From Streptococcus moroccensis (GTDB taxonomy: Bacteria; Bacillota; Bacilli; Lactobacillales; Streptococcaceae): a DNA stretch of 64,000 nucleotides. The DNA lies in the NCBI RefSeq assembly GCF_030812835.1, contig NZ_JAUSTM010000003.1, positions 1 to 64,000 of the forward strand. Reading direction: 5' to 3'. The position numbers and the translations under genes were made by a program. Numbering within the stretch: position 1 is the stretch's first letter; each line of letters starts with the position of its first letter. Under the pieces are notes generated by a model, which saw only the letters and a list, made by a program, of their open reading frames with translations, had not been told where the DNA came from and ran no database searches. This document shows positions 26,476 to 34,032 of this stretch, piece after piece.

Positions 26476-29258
26476 AAGTAAAAGAGCTAACAATTGAAGG
26501 TCGTAAGTCCCCAATAGGTTTAGATAGCTTGTGTCCGGCCTTTTCTTGGAAATTGGAGTCAGACATCTCTGATAATAAGCAAGAGGATTATCAGCTAGTC
26601 ATTAAAAAAGGGGACCAAATCATATGGGATTCAGGTATCACCAAGGCAGAAGAAACGCTTTTTATAGATTATCAAGGACCTGAATTAGAAGCGAAATCAA
26701 TCTATAAAGTCTATCTAAATGTGACAGACATTAATGGAGAACAGGCTGAATACGAAAGTTCCTTTGAAACTGGTCTATTGAGCCCAGAAAATTTTAAGGC
26801 TAAATGGATTACCCATGATTTTGAAGATGATGAAGAAGCAATTATTGTTTATTCTAAAAAGTTTAAGGCAAATCAGGGTTTTAATGGACGCTTATATATC
26901 TCAGCTTTGGGAATCTATGATGTCAAAATTAATGGACAAAAGGTTGGAGATGCTTATTTTGCACCAGGTTGGACAACGTATAGCAAGCGTCTGCAGTATC
27001 AAACATATGATATTAGTTCCTATTTACAAGAAGAAAATACAATCGAGATTGAAGTTGCAAATGGATGGTACAAAGGAATACTAGGATTCAGTAATGAAGG
27101 AAATCATTTTGGCAATCGAACGGCGCTTTTGGCTCAGATTGAGCTAACAAATCAAAGTGAGGACCGATTGTATCATCTCACAAATGAGGAATGGACTTGC
27201 CGAAGAAGTCAACGTCGTTATGCCGAAATTTATCATGGTGAAACAATCGACTATTCTCAAGACATTGAGCAAGAACATCCAGTTCATCTTTACGAATTTG
27301 ACAACTCTGTTCTAGTATCTCAAGAGACAGAACCTGTTCGGATTGTTGAAGAATTAGCAGCTAAAGAACTTTTGATCACTCCAAAAGGAGAAGTCGTACT
27401 AGATTTCGGTCAAAACTTAACCGGTGTAGTTCGTGCATCTATTAAGGCTAAAAAAGGAACAGAGGTTATCCTACGTCATGCAGAAGCCTTAGATGAAAAT
27501 GGTAATTTATTTACTATCAACTTAAGAACAGCAAAAGCAACAGATACTTTTATCACAAGTGGTAATGATGATGTATTTATGCCAATATTTACCTTCCATG
27601 GTTTTAGATATGTAGAAGTTAAGGGACTGGGAGAAGATATTCGACCGAAAGACTTTGTTGCATGCGTAATGCACACAGACTTTGAGTCAACTGGTAAGAT
27701 CGAAACTTCTGATGAAAAAGTAAATCGTCTATGGGAAAATATTGATTGGACTTTACGAGATAACCACTTAGATTTGCCGACGGATTGTCCGCAACGAGAC
27801 GAACGTCTCGGATATACTGGAGATGCTGGTATTTTTATCAATACTGCTGTTTTCCATAAAAATGTTAATTTAATTTACCAAAAATGGTTGCGTGATGTTG
27901 CAGCAGATTCGAGTCGTGAACTTGGTGTTCCAATGGCTAGTCCAAATATTTTAGGACCTGGGGGTGGTATTGCTATTTGGCATGATGCTGCAGCAATTAT
28001 TCCATGGGCTCTTTGGCAATATTATGGCGATAAACGTATTCTTGAAGAGCGCTATGAGACCATAAAGGATTGTGTTGAATATAGCCGAGGACTGGCTTCA
28101 GAAAATGGCTTAATCTATCAGGGACAGCAACTCGGCGATTGGGTAGCTTTAGATGCCGAAAAAGGTCCAATGCGTAAACCAACGGAAGACTTGTTGAATC
28201 CAACACTTTTAGAAAAACGAGGGACAACCGATCGCTACTTTGTTACCAACGTATTCTACTTAAATTCAACAAAAATACTTGCTGATACCGCGAAAATTTT
28301 GGGAAATGAATCGGATTATGAAACATATAACCGTCTCTATCAAACTATAAAGTCGGCTATTCAAGAGGAATATATTACTCGTACTGGTCGAATTGTGAGT
28401 GAAACGCAAGCAGGATTTGCTCTAGCTTTGTTCTTCGATTTATTAGAAGAAAAAGACCAGAATCGAGCAATTCAAGGTCTATTGGACAATTTTAATGAGC
28501 ATCGTCAGCATTTAACAACAGGATTTGTTGGGACTCGCCTATTACCTTTAGTTTTAAGTGAGACAGGAAATCACGATCAGGCAGGTGCACTTTTCCTAAA
28601 AGAGGATTGCCCATCATGGTTGTACAGTGTTAATCTAGGAGCCACTACAATCTGGGAATTATGGGATGGTGTTAACGATGACGGTAGCTTTAATAAATAT
28701 GAAATGAACTCACTTAACCACTATAGTTTTGCATCTATCGGTGAGTGGATGTATAAAAAATTAGGTGGACTTGAAATTATTGAACCAGCTTACAAAAAAT
28801 CTCTGATTAAGCCTCAGTTTATTAAGGGAATTACCGAAATGAAGACTAGTCTTGAGACACCATATGGTCTTCTTTCCTGTCATGCTAAATGTGAAAATGG
28901 ACAATATAGTTTCGATGTTGTTGTACCTTTCAATACAACCGCGGTTATTGAGTTGCCAGAAAAAGAAAGTCTTGAAGTAGGCTCTGGTCAGTATCATTTT
29001 GAATATGAAACAGATCTTTCTTATGAGAAAGAATTCTACACAATGGACAGCTTATTTGGTCAGGTTCTAGAACATCCTGTTGGAATTGGCATTCTTCAAC
29101 AATACGCACCTGAATTGTTGGAAAATAAATTATTCTTACAATTTGCGTCACAAAACAGTATTCAAGAGGTTTGTAACGTACTACCTAATGAAGCTAAAGG
29201 TTTAATTACTTTTGCCCTTGCTGAAATGAATAAAGCTGAGAAAACAGTTGACAGATAA
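26469..29258 (+). CDS. GH78 alpha-L-rhamnosidase 2
   Basis: This GH78 enzyme of 929 residues is paralogous to the one at 4953. N-terminal beta-sandwich domains (LYISALGIYDVKINGQKVG, VLDFGQNLTGVV) precede the (alpha/alpha)6 barrel with the hallmark DLPTDCPQRDERLGYTGD. A helical tail of about 90 residues (DSLFGQVLEHPVGIGILQQ) resembles that of rhamnosidase 1. There is no signal peptide. The ATG overlaps the end of the GH2 gene, implying translational coupling and stoichiometric expression. The two enzymes probably differ in linkage or aglycone preference. Confidence 0.92.
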   Translation: MLKVKELTIEGRKSPIGLDSLCPAFSWKLESDISDNKQEDYQLVIKKGDQIIWDSGITKAEETLFIDYQGPELEAKSIYKVYLNVTDINGEQAEYESSFETGLLSPENFKAKWITHDFEDDEEAIIVYSKKFKANQGFNGRLYISALGIYDVKINGQKVGDAYFAPGWTTYSKRLQYQTYDISSYLQEENTIEIEVANGWYKGILGFSNEGNHFGNRTALLAQIELTNQSEDRLYHLTNEEWTCRRSQRRYAEIYHGETIDYSQDIEQEHPVHLYEFDNSVLVSQETEPVRIVEELAAKELLITPKGEVVLDFGQNLTGVVRASIKAKKGTEVILRHAEALDENGNLFTINLRTAKATDTFITSGNDDVFMPIFTFHGFRYVEVKGLGEDIRPKDFVACVMHTDFESTGKIETSDEKVNRLWENIDWTLRDNHLDLPTDCPQRDERLGYTGDAGIFINTAVFHKNVNLIYQKWLRDVAADSSRELGVPMASPNILGPGGGIAIWHDAAAIIPWALWQYYGDKRILEERYETIKDCVEYSRGLASENGLIYQGQQLGDWVALDAEKGPMRKPTEDLLNPTLLEKRGTTDRYFVTNVFYLNSTKILADTAKILGNESDYETYNRLYQTIKSAIQEEYITRTGRIVSETQAGFALALFFDLLEEKDQNRAIQGLLDNFNEHRQHLTTGFVGTRLLPLVLSETGNHDQAGALFLKEDCPSWLYSVNLGATTIWELWDGVNDDGSFNKYEMNSLNHYSFASIGEWMYKKLGGLEIIEPAYKKSLIKPQFIKGITEMKTSLETPYGLLSCHAKCENGQYSFDVVVPFNTTAVIELPEKESLEVGSGQYHFEYETDLSYEKEFYTMDSLFGQVLEHPVGIGILQQYAPELLENKLFLQFASQNSIQEVCNVLPNEAKGLITFALAEMNKAEKTVDR

Positions 29259-29349
29259 ATTTATTTGATAAATTACAAGAAAACTACAACATTTATTTGA
29301 ACTTGCTCAAGAGAATCTCTAAAAATAGTTATATAAAGTAGGAAAAGTA

Positions 29350-30243
29350 ATGAGTCTACAAGCCTTTATTATGAATTATTTTTTGAAGAAGATGAATCAA
29401 AAAAATTCTCATGACATCATAGATTATAATATGATAAGAGAAAATAATAAGAAAATAATTCATAATTTTTCAAAAAAAATTATATTTAAAAAAATTATAC
29501 ATAATGGTTTAACTATCGAAGAAGCAACAAAAACAGATAATGATAAGCTACTATTTTATATTCATGGTGGCGGATTTACTACAGGATCTGCTGCTGAGAG
29601 AAGAGAAATCGTAGAGTTTTTGGTGACAAAGTTTGGCTATCATTGTTTTTCAATCGATTATAATCTATCTCCGGAACACAAGTGGCCTCGACATTTAGAT
29701 GATGTATTGGAAGCCTATCTATATTTACACGAAAGAGGTGTCGATGTTTCTAAGATGGTAGTAGCAGGAGAAAGTGCTGGTGCAACGTTGGCGCTTTCCC
29801 TATTACTAAAATTAAAAGAACTCAATTTATGCATGCCTAAAGCAGTTCTAGCTTTTTCTCCTTGCACAAATCAAGCTGACGGCTTTCCTAGTCATAGAGA
29901 GAAGGCCAAGACGGATTATATGCTTGGAGATACAGTTAATAGTAAACTTCAGAAACAGGCTATTTTCGGAGACAATTGGAATGACTTAACTTATTTGAGG
30001 TCTCCGCTAATCTCACCTTTTTATGGAGATTATGATAGCCTTCCTCCAATTTTTCTTTCCGCATCTGATAATGAAGTTTTGTATGATGATAGTGTTGAGT
30101 TATATCAGAAGCTAAAACAGAGAAAACACAAGGTTGAGATAGATATCCAACATAATGTTTTCCATGCATATCCCATGTTTCCTAAAATTCCAGAAGCTAG
30201 AAAAACATTGAAAAAAGCTTTTGATTTTGTGCAAGGGAAGTAG
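29350..30243 (+). CDS. Alpha/beta-hydrolase of the HSL (hormone-sensitive lipase) esterase family
   Basis: This esterase of 297 residues has the oxyanion motif FYIHGGGFTTGS, the nucleophile elbow GESAGATLAL, a likely Asp in SASDNEVLYDDS and His in HNVFHAYPM. HSL-family members hydrolyse short acyl esters. It follows rhamnosidase 2 by 91 bp with a modest AGGAAAAGT site and ends the glycan locus. With the esterase at 15734 and the SGNH enzyme, it suggests heavily acylated substrates. The N-terminal ~50 residues are unusually Asn/Lys/Ile-rich and AT-rich. Confidence 0.85.
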   Translation: MSLQAFIMNYFLKKMNQKNSHDIIDYNMIRENNKKIIHNFSKKIIFKKIIHNGLTIEEATKTDNDKLLFYIHGGGFTTGSAAERREIVEFLVTKFGYHCFSIDYNLSPEHKWPRHLDDVLEAYLYLHERGVDVSKMVVAGESAGATLALSLLLKLKELNLCMPKAVLAFSPCTNQADGFPSHREKAKTDYMLGDTVNSKLQKQAIFGDNWNDLTYLRSPLISPFYGDYDSLPPIFLSASDNEVLYDDSVELYQKLKQRKHKVEIDIQHNVFHAYPMFPKIPEARKTLKKAFDFVQGK

Positions 30244-30379
30244 CTCAAACTTCATTGATAGTTGTTACTAAGATTATTGTACAAATGAAGAACAGAAAAC
30301 AAGACAATTCCTACTAAAATTTATCTAAAAAAAAACAAAATAATGTACAAACAGTTCTACATATTTTATGAACAATAAA

Positions 30380-30393
30380 AGAAAACGCTTACC
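30380..30393 (+). promoter_or_regulatory. CcpA cre-like site before a truncated gene
   Basis: AGAAAACGCTTACC fits the cre consensus well and is the same motif (reversed) as at 16951. It precedes a good ribosome binding site (AAAAGGAAG) and a truncated open frame. Confidence 0.5.
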
Positions 30394-30407
30394 AAAAGGA
30401 AGATATT

Positions 30408-30580
30408 ATGACTTATTTTGACGCAATTCCAACAATCACATTTGAAGGTAAGGACAGCCACAATCTATATGGAATCATTAATTACTTAACTAAGATATGT
30501 TGACTAAAGAAATCGTTAACAATCATATTGATAAAGTAGAGGTTGACTGTCTTGGCTTCTTTAAAGTTATCTACAAATAA
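30408..30580 (+). pseudogene. Truncated remnant of a catabolic gene
   Basis: ATG 30408 follows a good ribosome binding site and opens a frame of 31 codons (start MTYFDAIPTITFEG) that stops at 30501-30503. A second short frame, 30497-30580 (LTKEIVNNHIDK...), follows at once. The arrangement looks like the start and end of one gene, or of two, brought together by an internal deletion. The N terminus weakly recalls xylose-isomerase-type sugar isomerases, but I cannot support that firmly. Confidence 0.4.
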
Positions 30581-30586
30581 TTAGAG

Positions 30587-30614
30587 GAGACTTGAATCGT
30601 ATCAAGTCTCTTTC
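30587..30614 (+). terminator. Terminator at the right end of the glycan locus
   Basis: GAGACTTGA and TCAAGTCTC form a perfect 9-bp stem with a 6-nt loop and a short T-rich tail. Confidence 0.65.
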
Positions 30615-30629
30615 TTGATAAAAACTATG

Positions 30630-30638
30630 TGGTATAAT
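30630..30638 (+). promoter_or_regulatory. Extended -10 promoter (small transcription unit)
   Basis: TGGTATAAT is a consensus extended -10 element. No -35 at 16-18 bp is evident. It would start a transcript ending at the hairpin at 30714. Confidence 0.5.
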
Positions 30639-30653
30639 TAGAGAGTAATTTAA

Positions 30654-30728
30654 ATGAAGAAAAGTGTCATTTACTTGACATCAGAGGGTAAGGGGAATGA
30701 TAAGGAACTTTTGAAAGTCATCATTTGA
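30654..30728 (+). other. Possible leader peptide of 24 residues
   Basis: A short frame (MKKSVIYLTSEG...) begins after the extended -10 promoter and ends inside the following terminator hairpin. Overlap of the stop codon with the stem is what a translational attenuator would show. The ribosome binding site is weak. Confidence 0.25.
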
Positions 30729-30739
30729 TGGCTTTTTTT
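30714..30739 (+). terminator. Rho-independent terminator or attenuator before the Nudix operon
   Basis: AAAGTCATC pairs with GATGGCTTT around a 4-nt loop, followed by T residues. It directly precedes the next promoter. Confidence 0.65.
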
Positions 30740-30747
30740 GTTATAAT
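30739..30747 (+). promoter_or_regulatory. Extended -10 promoter of the Nudix operon
   Basis: TGTTATAAT is an extended -10 element 81 bp before the Nudix start codon. No good -35 box is present. Confidence 0.55.
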
Positions 30748-30827
30748 AGAGAAAATGAAAAGAGCGAAACCCCGATAGGTATGTATCCCTAGGAATGTCA
30801 TAGAATAGAAGGCAAGAAGGAGAATTT

Positions 30828-31301
30828 ATGGCCCGCGATTCACAAGTGATTTTAACCAATATGTGTCTAGTCGAAAACGACCAAGGCCAATTTGTCATGC
30901 AGATCAGAAGCCCAGAGCGTTACGCTTGGGATGGGGCTGCTTTGCCTGGCGGACATGTCGAGAATAAGGAGAGTCTTCATGCCTCAGTTGTCCGAGAAAT
31001 CTTTGAGGAGACTGGTTTGACCATCTCTAATCCCGAGTTAGTCGGCGTCAAGCATTTTCATACCCGTGGAGACGGCATTCGCTACCTGGTCTTTCTCTAT
31101 CGGACTGCTGAGTTTACAGGTGAGATTCAGTCGTCTGAAGAAGGGGAAGTCGTTTGGGTAAGCCGTGAAGACATTGCCTCAGGCAAGGTTGAGCTGGCTG
31201 ACTCTATGGGAGATATGCTGGATTTTTACTTTGAAGAAAATGCCTCAGAGCTCTTTTACGAGCGAGACGCAGACGATATCTTACAGCGAGTGTTTTTGTA
31301 G
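30828..31301 (+). CDS. Nudix hydrolase (MutT-like)
   Basis: This 157-residue protein has a complete Nudix box, GGHVENKESLHASVVREIFEETGL, fitting G-x5-E-x7-REUxEExGU. Such enzymes hydrolyse nucleoside diphosphates linked to another group, for example oxidised dNTPs. The start follows AAGGAG. It heads a run of closely spaced genes (acetyltransferase, methyltransferase, mutM, coaE). The exact substrate is unknown; a nucleotide-sanitising role would fit mutM nearby. Confidence 0.88.
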   Translation: MARDSQVILTNMCLVENDQGQFVMQIRSPERYAWDGAALPGGHVENKESLHASVVREIFEETGLTISNPELVGVKHFHTRGDGIRYLVFLYRTAEFTGEIQSSEEGEVVWVSREDIASGKVELADSMGDMLDFYFEENASELFYERDADDILQRVFL

Positions 31302-31310
31302 GAGGGCATG

Positions 31311-31739
31311 ATGGCTGCTATTAGACCTGTTTGTAATCACGACATGTCAATCTGGGCTGAATTAGCGGCTAAGGTTTGGCAGACGAGTTCGTCCAAATTG
31401 ATAGAGAGATTTCAGTCTGGTGCCTTTCCGTATGAATTTCTTTATTGGGAAAATGGCAGAGCAGTCGCCTTTATCAGTCTGTCTATCAGGCAGGACTACG
31501 TCGAGGGAGCGACTCAAAAACCTGTAGCTTATTTGGAAGGTATCGGTGTTTTAGAAGTTAGTCAAAGGCGAGGAATCGCTGGAGAATTGGCCGATTTTGC
31601 TCGTATCTGGGCCAAGGACCAGGGATTGACACAACTCGCTTCTAATTGTGATCTGTCTAACACCATTAGTCAAAACGTTCATCAGGCTCTTGGGTTTCAG
31701 GAAGTGAGCCGGACGGTTAACTATATTTTAGATTGTTAA
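31311..31739 (+). CDS. GNAT acetyltransferase, AAC(6')-like aminoglycoside acetyltransferase
   Basis: This GNAT-fold protein of 142 residues has a pattern close to AAC(6') enzymes: SIRQDYVEGATQKPVAYLEGIGV, then the acetyl-CoA loop QRRGIAG, then LSNTISQNVHQALGFQEVSRTVNYI. AAC(6') proteins acetylate the 6'-amino group of aminoglycosides; chromosomal homologues often confer little resistance. Of two adjacent ATGs, 31311 has better spacing from GGAGG than 31308. It follows the Nudix gene directly. Confidence 0.75.
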   Translation: MAAIRPVCNHDMSIWAELAAKVWQTSSSKLIERFQSGAFPYEFLYWENGRAVAFISLSIRQDYVEGATQKPVAYLEGIGVLEVSQRRGIAGELADFARIWAKDQGLTQLASNCDLSNTISQNVHQALGFQEVSRTVNYILDC

Positions 31740-31748
31740 GAGGAAAGT

Positions 31749-32531
31749 ATGACGGTAGAAGATTATTTAACTTTTAATCAAAAGAGATGGGACAGGGTCT
31801 CCAAAAATAGAGCCAATGCTTATACCAAACCTATTGGACACGAAGAATTGATGGCAGCACAGAATAACCCGATTGCGGTATCGCTGACAGTGGGTGAGAC
31901 AGTACCAGCGACTTGGTTTGATAAGACAAGGGGAAACAAACTTCTAGGACTTGCCTGTGGTGGCGGCCAACAGGGACCGATTTTTGCTCTTAAAGGGTAC
32001 GATACAACGATTATGGACTATTCCAAGGAGCAATTGGCATCTGATCAGCTGGTAGCAGAGCGCGAAGGATTGACCATCAAAACCGTTCAGGCAGATATGA
32101 CCAAACGGTTTCCTTTTGAGGATGCTAGCTTTGATATTATCTTTTGCCCTGTATCCAATGTCTATATTGAAGACTTGACCAATATGTGGCAGGAATGTTA
32201 TCGTGTATTAAAAGCTGGTGGTCTTTTGATGGTTGGCTATATGAATCCGTGGGTTTATATGCTTGACGGGGACGTTGTCTGGGATCAGCCAGACCAAGAC
32301 TTAAAACTCACCTACAAACTCCCTTTTAACGTCAAACACTTAGAAGCAGAAGGGATACGATCTGTAGATCCAGCCTATGGTTATGAATTTAGCCATACTC
32401 TGGAAGCGCAAATTAGGGGACAGTTGCAGGCAGGTTTTGCTATGATTGATTTTTACGAATCAAAGAATCCAGAACATCGCTTGTCTGAGTACAGCAGTGA
32501 CTATCTGGCAAACCTCAGTGTCAAATGGTAG
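31749..32531 (+). CDS. Class I SAM-dependent methyltransferase
   Basis: This 260-residue protein has a Rossmann methyltransferase core: motif I is LLGLACGGGQQG, followed by DYSKEQLASDQL, QADMTKRFPFEDASFDIIFC and a post-motif VLKAGGLLMVGYM. It resembles UbiE/Methyltransf_11 enzymes. The substrate is unknown. It lies 9 bp after the acetyltransferase gene, in the mutM operon. Confidence 0.85.
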   Translation: MTVEDYLTFNQKRWDRVSKNRANAYTKPIGHEELMAAQNNPIAVSLTVGETVPATWFDKTRGNKLLGLACGGGQQGPIFALKGYDTTIMDYSKEQLASDQLVAEREGLTIKTVQADMTKRFPFEDASFDIIFCPVSNVYIEDLTNMWQECYRVLKAGGLLMVGYMNPWVYMLDGDVVWDQPDQDLKLTYKLPFNVKHLEAEGIRSVDPAYGYEFSHTLEAQIRGQLQAGFAMIDFYESKNPEHRLSEYSSDYLANLSVKW

Positions 32532-32555
32532 GACAAACATAGAGAAAGGAATCCT

Positions 32556-33377
32556 ATGCCAGAATTACCAGAAGTAGAAACCGTTCGACGCGGTTTGGAG
32601 CGTCTTGTGCTAAGAAAGAAGATTGTGGCAGCAGAGGTGCGCGTGCCCCGCATGGTGTCGCCTGAGCCCGAAGCTTTTGTCCTGACAGTGGCTGGCCAAG
32701 CCATTCAAGCCATCAGACGGCGGGGCAAGTACCTGATTTTTGAGCTGGACGAGTGCCTCATGATTTCCCATTTGCGGATGGAAGGCAAGTATCTGCTCTT
32801 TGAGGAAACGGTCCCCGACAACAAGCATTTCCATGCCTTCTTTCAGTTAGACTCTGGGGAAACCTTGGTCTATCAAGATGTTCGCAAATTTGGAACCTTG
32901 GAATTGATTGCCAAATCAGATGAAGAGGCTTTCTTTGTCCAGAAAAAAATCGGTCCAGAACCGACTGAGCAAGACTTTCAGCTCAAACCATTTGAGACGG
33001 CTCTGCTATCCTCCCAAAAGAAAATCAAGCCCTACCTCCTAGAGCAAAGTCTGGTAGCTGGTCTGGGCAATATCTATGTTGACGAGGTTTTGTGGGCGGC
33101 CAAGGTCCATCCCGAGCGAGTAGCTAGCACCCTTAAGAAAGCGCAAATCAAGCGCCTGCACGATGAGACGATACGGATTTTGCAGTTGGGTATTGAAAAG
33201 CGGGGGTCTACCATCAGAACCTATCGCAATGCGCTTGGCGAAGACGGGACCATGCAGGATTTTCTCATGGTCTATGGCAAGACTGATCAACCGTGTGCTC
33301 GCTGTGGCCGGACCATTCAAAAAATCAAAGTGGGAGGACGGGGTAGTCATTTCTGCCCACGGTGTCAAAAAGTATGA
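32556..33377 (+). CDS. mutM: Formamidopyrimidine-DNA glycosylase
   Basis: This bifunctional base-excision enzyme of 273 residues removes 8-oxoguanine and cleaves the AP site. The N terminus is [10 protein letters not shown], with Pro2 as nucleophile and Glu3. The helix-two-turn-helix includes [17 protein letters not shown]. The C-terminal zinc finger has CARCG and CPRCQ. Length is normal. The stop codon overlaps the coaE start (ATGA), the usual streptococcal pairing. Confidence 0.98.
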   Translation: MPELPEVETVRRGLERLVLRKKIVAAEVRVPRMVSPEPEAFVLTVAGQAIQAIRRRGKYLIFELDECLMISHLRMEGKYLLFEETVPDNKHFHAFFQLDSGETLVYQDVRKFGTLELIAKSDEEAFFVQKKIGPEPTEQDFQLKPFETALLSSQKKIKPYLLEQSLVAGLGNIYVDEVLWAAKVHPERVASTLKKAQIKRLHDETIRILQLGIEKRGSTIRTYRNALGEDGTMQDFLMVYGKTDQPCARCGRTIQKIKVGGRGSHFCPRCQKV

Positions 33378-33961
33378 GTCAAATCATTGGATTAACAGGT
33401 GGGATTGCCTCTGGCAAATCAGCAGTGACCGCTTATCTGAGAGAGCAAGGCTATGTGGTCATCGATGCAGATGAGGTGGTCCATGAACTTCAAGCCAAGG
33501 GCGGTCGCCTTTATCAGGTCTTGGTCGATTGGCTAGGACAGGATATCCTAAAAGCCGATGGTGAGCTGAATCGGCCTGTTTTGGCTGAAATCATTTTTGC
33601 CAATCCTGACAATAGGGCCAAGTCAGCGGAACTTCAGAATGGGATTATTCGTGAAGAATTAGCCAAACGCAGGGATGAGGTGGCCCAGACAGAGCGACTG
33701 TTCTTCATGGATATTCCGCTCCTCTATGAGTTGCAATTTGACGGGTGGTTTGATGCGGTTTGGCTGGTCTATGTCGATCGGAAAACCCAGTTAGAGCGCC
33801 TGATGGCGCGAAACGGCTATACAGCCCTTGAAGCCCAGCAACGACTCGCCTCACAGTTGTCGCTGGATGAGAAGAAGGAAATGGCTGACCTTGTCATTGA
33901 CAATAATGGCTATCTTGAAGAAACCTATGCCCAGCTGGAAGCTGCCTTAAAAGAATGGTAG
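33374..33961 (+). CDS. coaE: Dephospho-CoA kinase
   Basis: This 195-residue kinase catalyses the last step of coenzyme A synthesis. The P-loop is GGIASGKS at residues 9-16; DADEVVHEL and the lid [18 protein letters not shown] follow. ATG 33374 overlaps the mutM stop and is preferred over GTG 33362. Confidence 0.97.
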   Translation: MSQIIGLTGGIASGKSAVTAYLREQGYVVIDADEVVHELQAKGGRLYQVLVDWLGQDILKADGELNRPVLAEIIFANPDNRAKSAELQNGIIREELAKRRDEVAQTERLFFMDIPLLYELQFDGWFDAVWLVYVDRKTQLERLMARNGYTALEAQQRLASQLSLDEKKEMADLVIDNNGYLEETYAQLEAALKEW

Positions 33962-33988
33962 CTTTTCGGGCGAAATTGGTCTGGAATT

Positions 33989-33997
33989 TGGTATAAT
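33989..33997 (+). promoter_or_regulatory. Extended -10 promoter of the HerA-like ATPase gene
   Basis: TGGTATAAT lies 36 bp before the start codon. No recognisable -35 box was found. Confidence 0.55.
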
Positions 33998-34032
33998 GGA
34001 TAGAGATAATCGGTGTGAAAAAGGAGATTAGA

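Larger units (their letters stand above)
30244..30827. other. Island boundary region with gene remnants, small transcription unit and promoters
   Basis: These 584 bp hold no long gene. They contain a cre site, two short open frames that look like the ends of a deleted gene, a terminator, a possible ~100-nt transcription unit with a small open frame, and the promoter of the next operon. GC content rises visibly after this point. Confidence 0.6.

Noticed and set aside
30408..30503. Firm assignment of the truncated frame as xylose isomerase
   Set aside because: Only a short N-terminal resemblance is visible. No catalytic motif survives.
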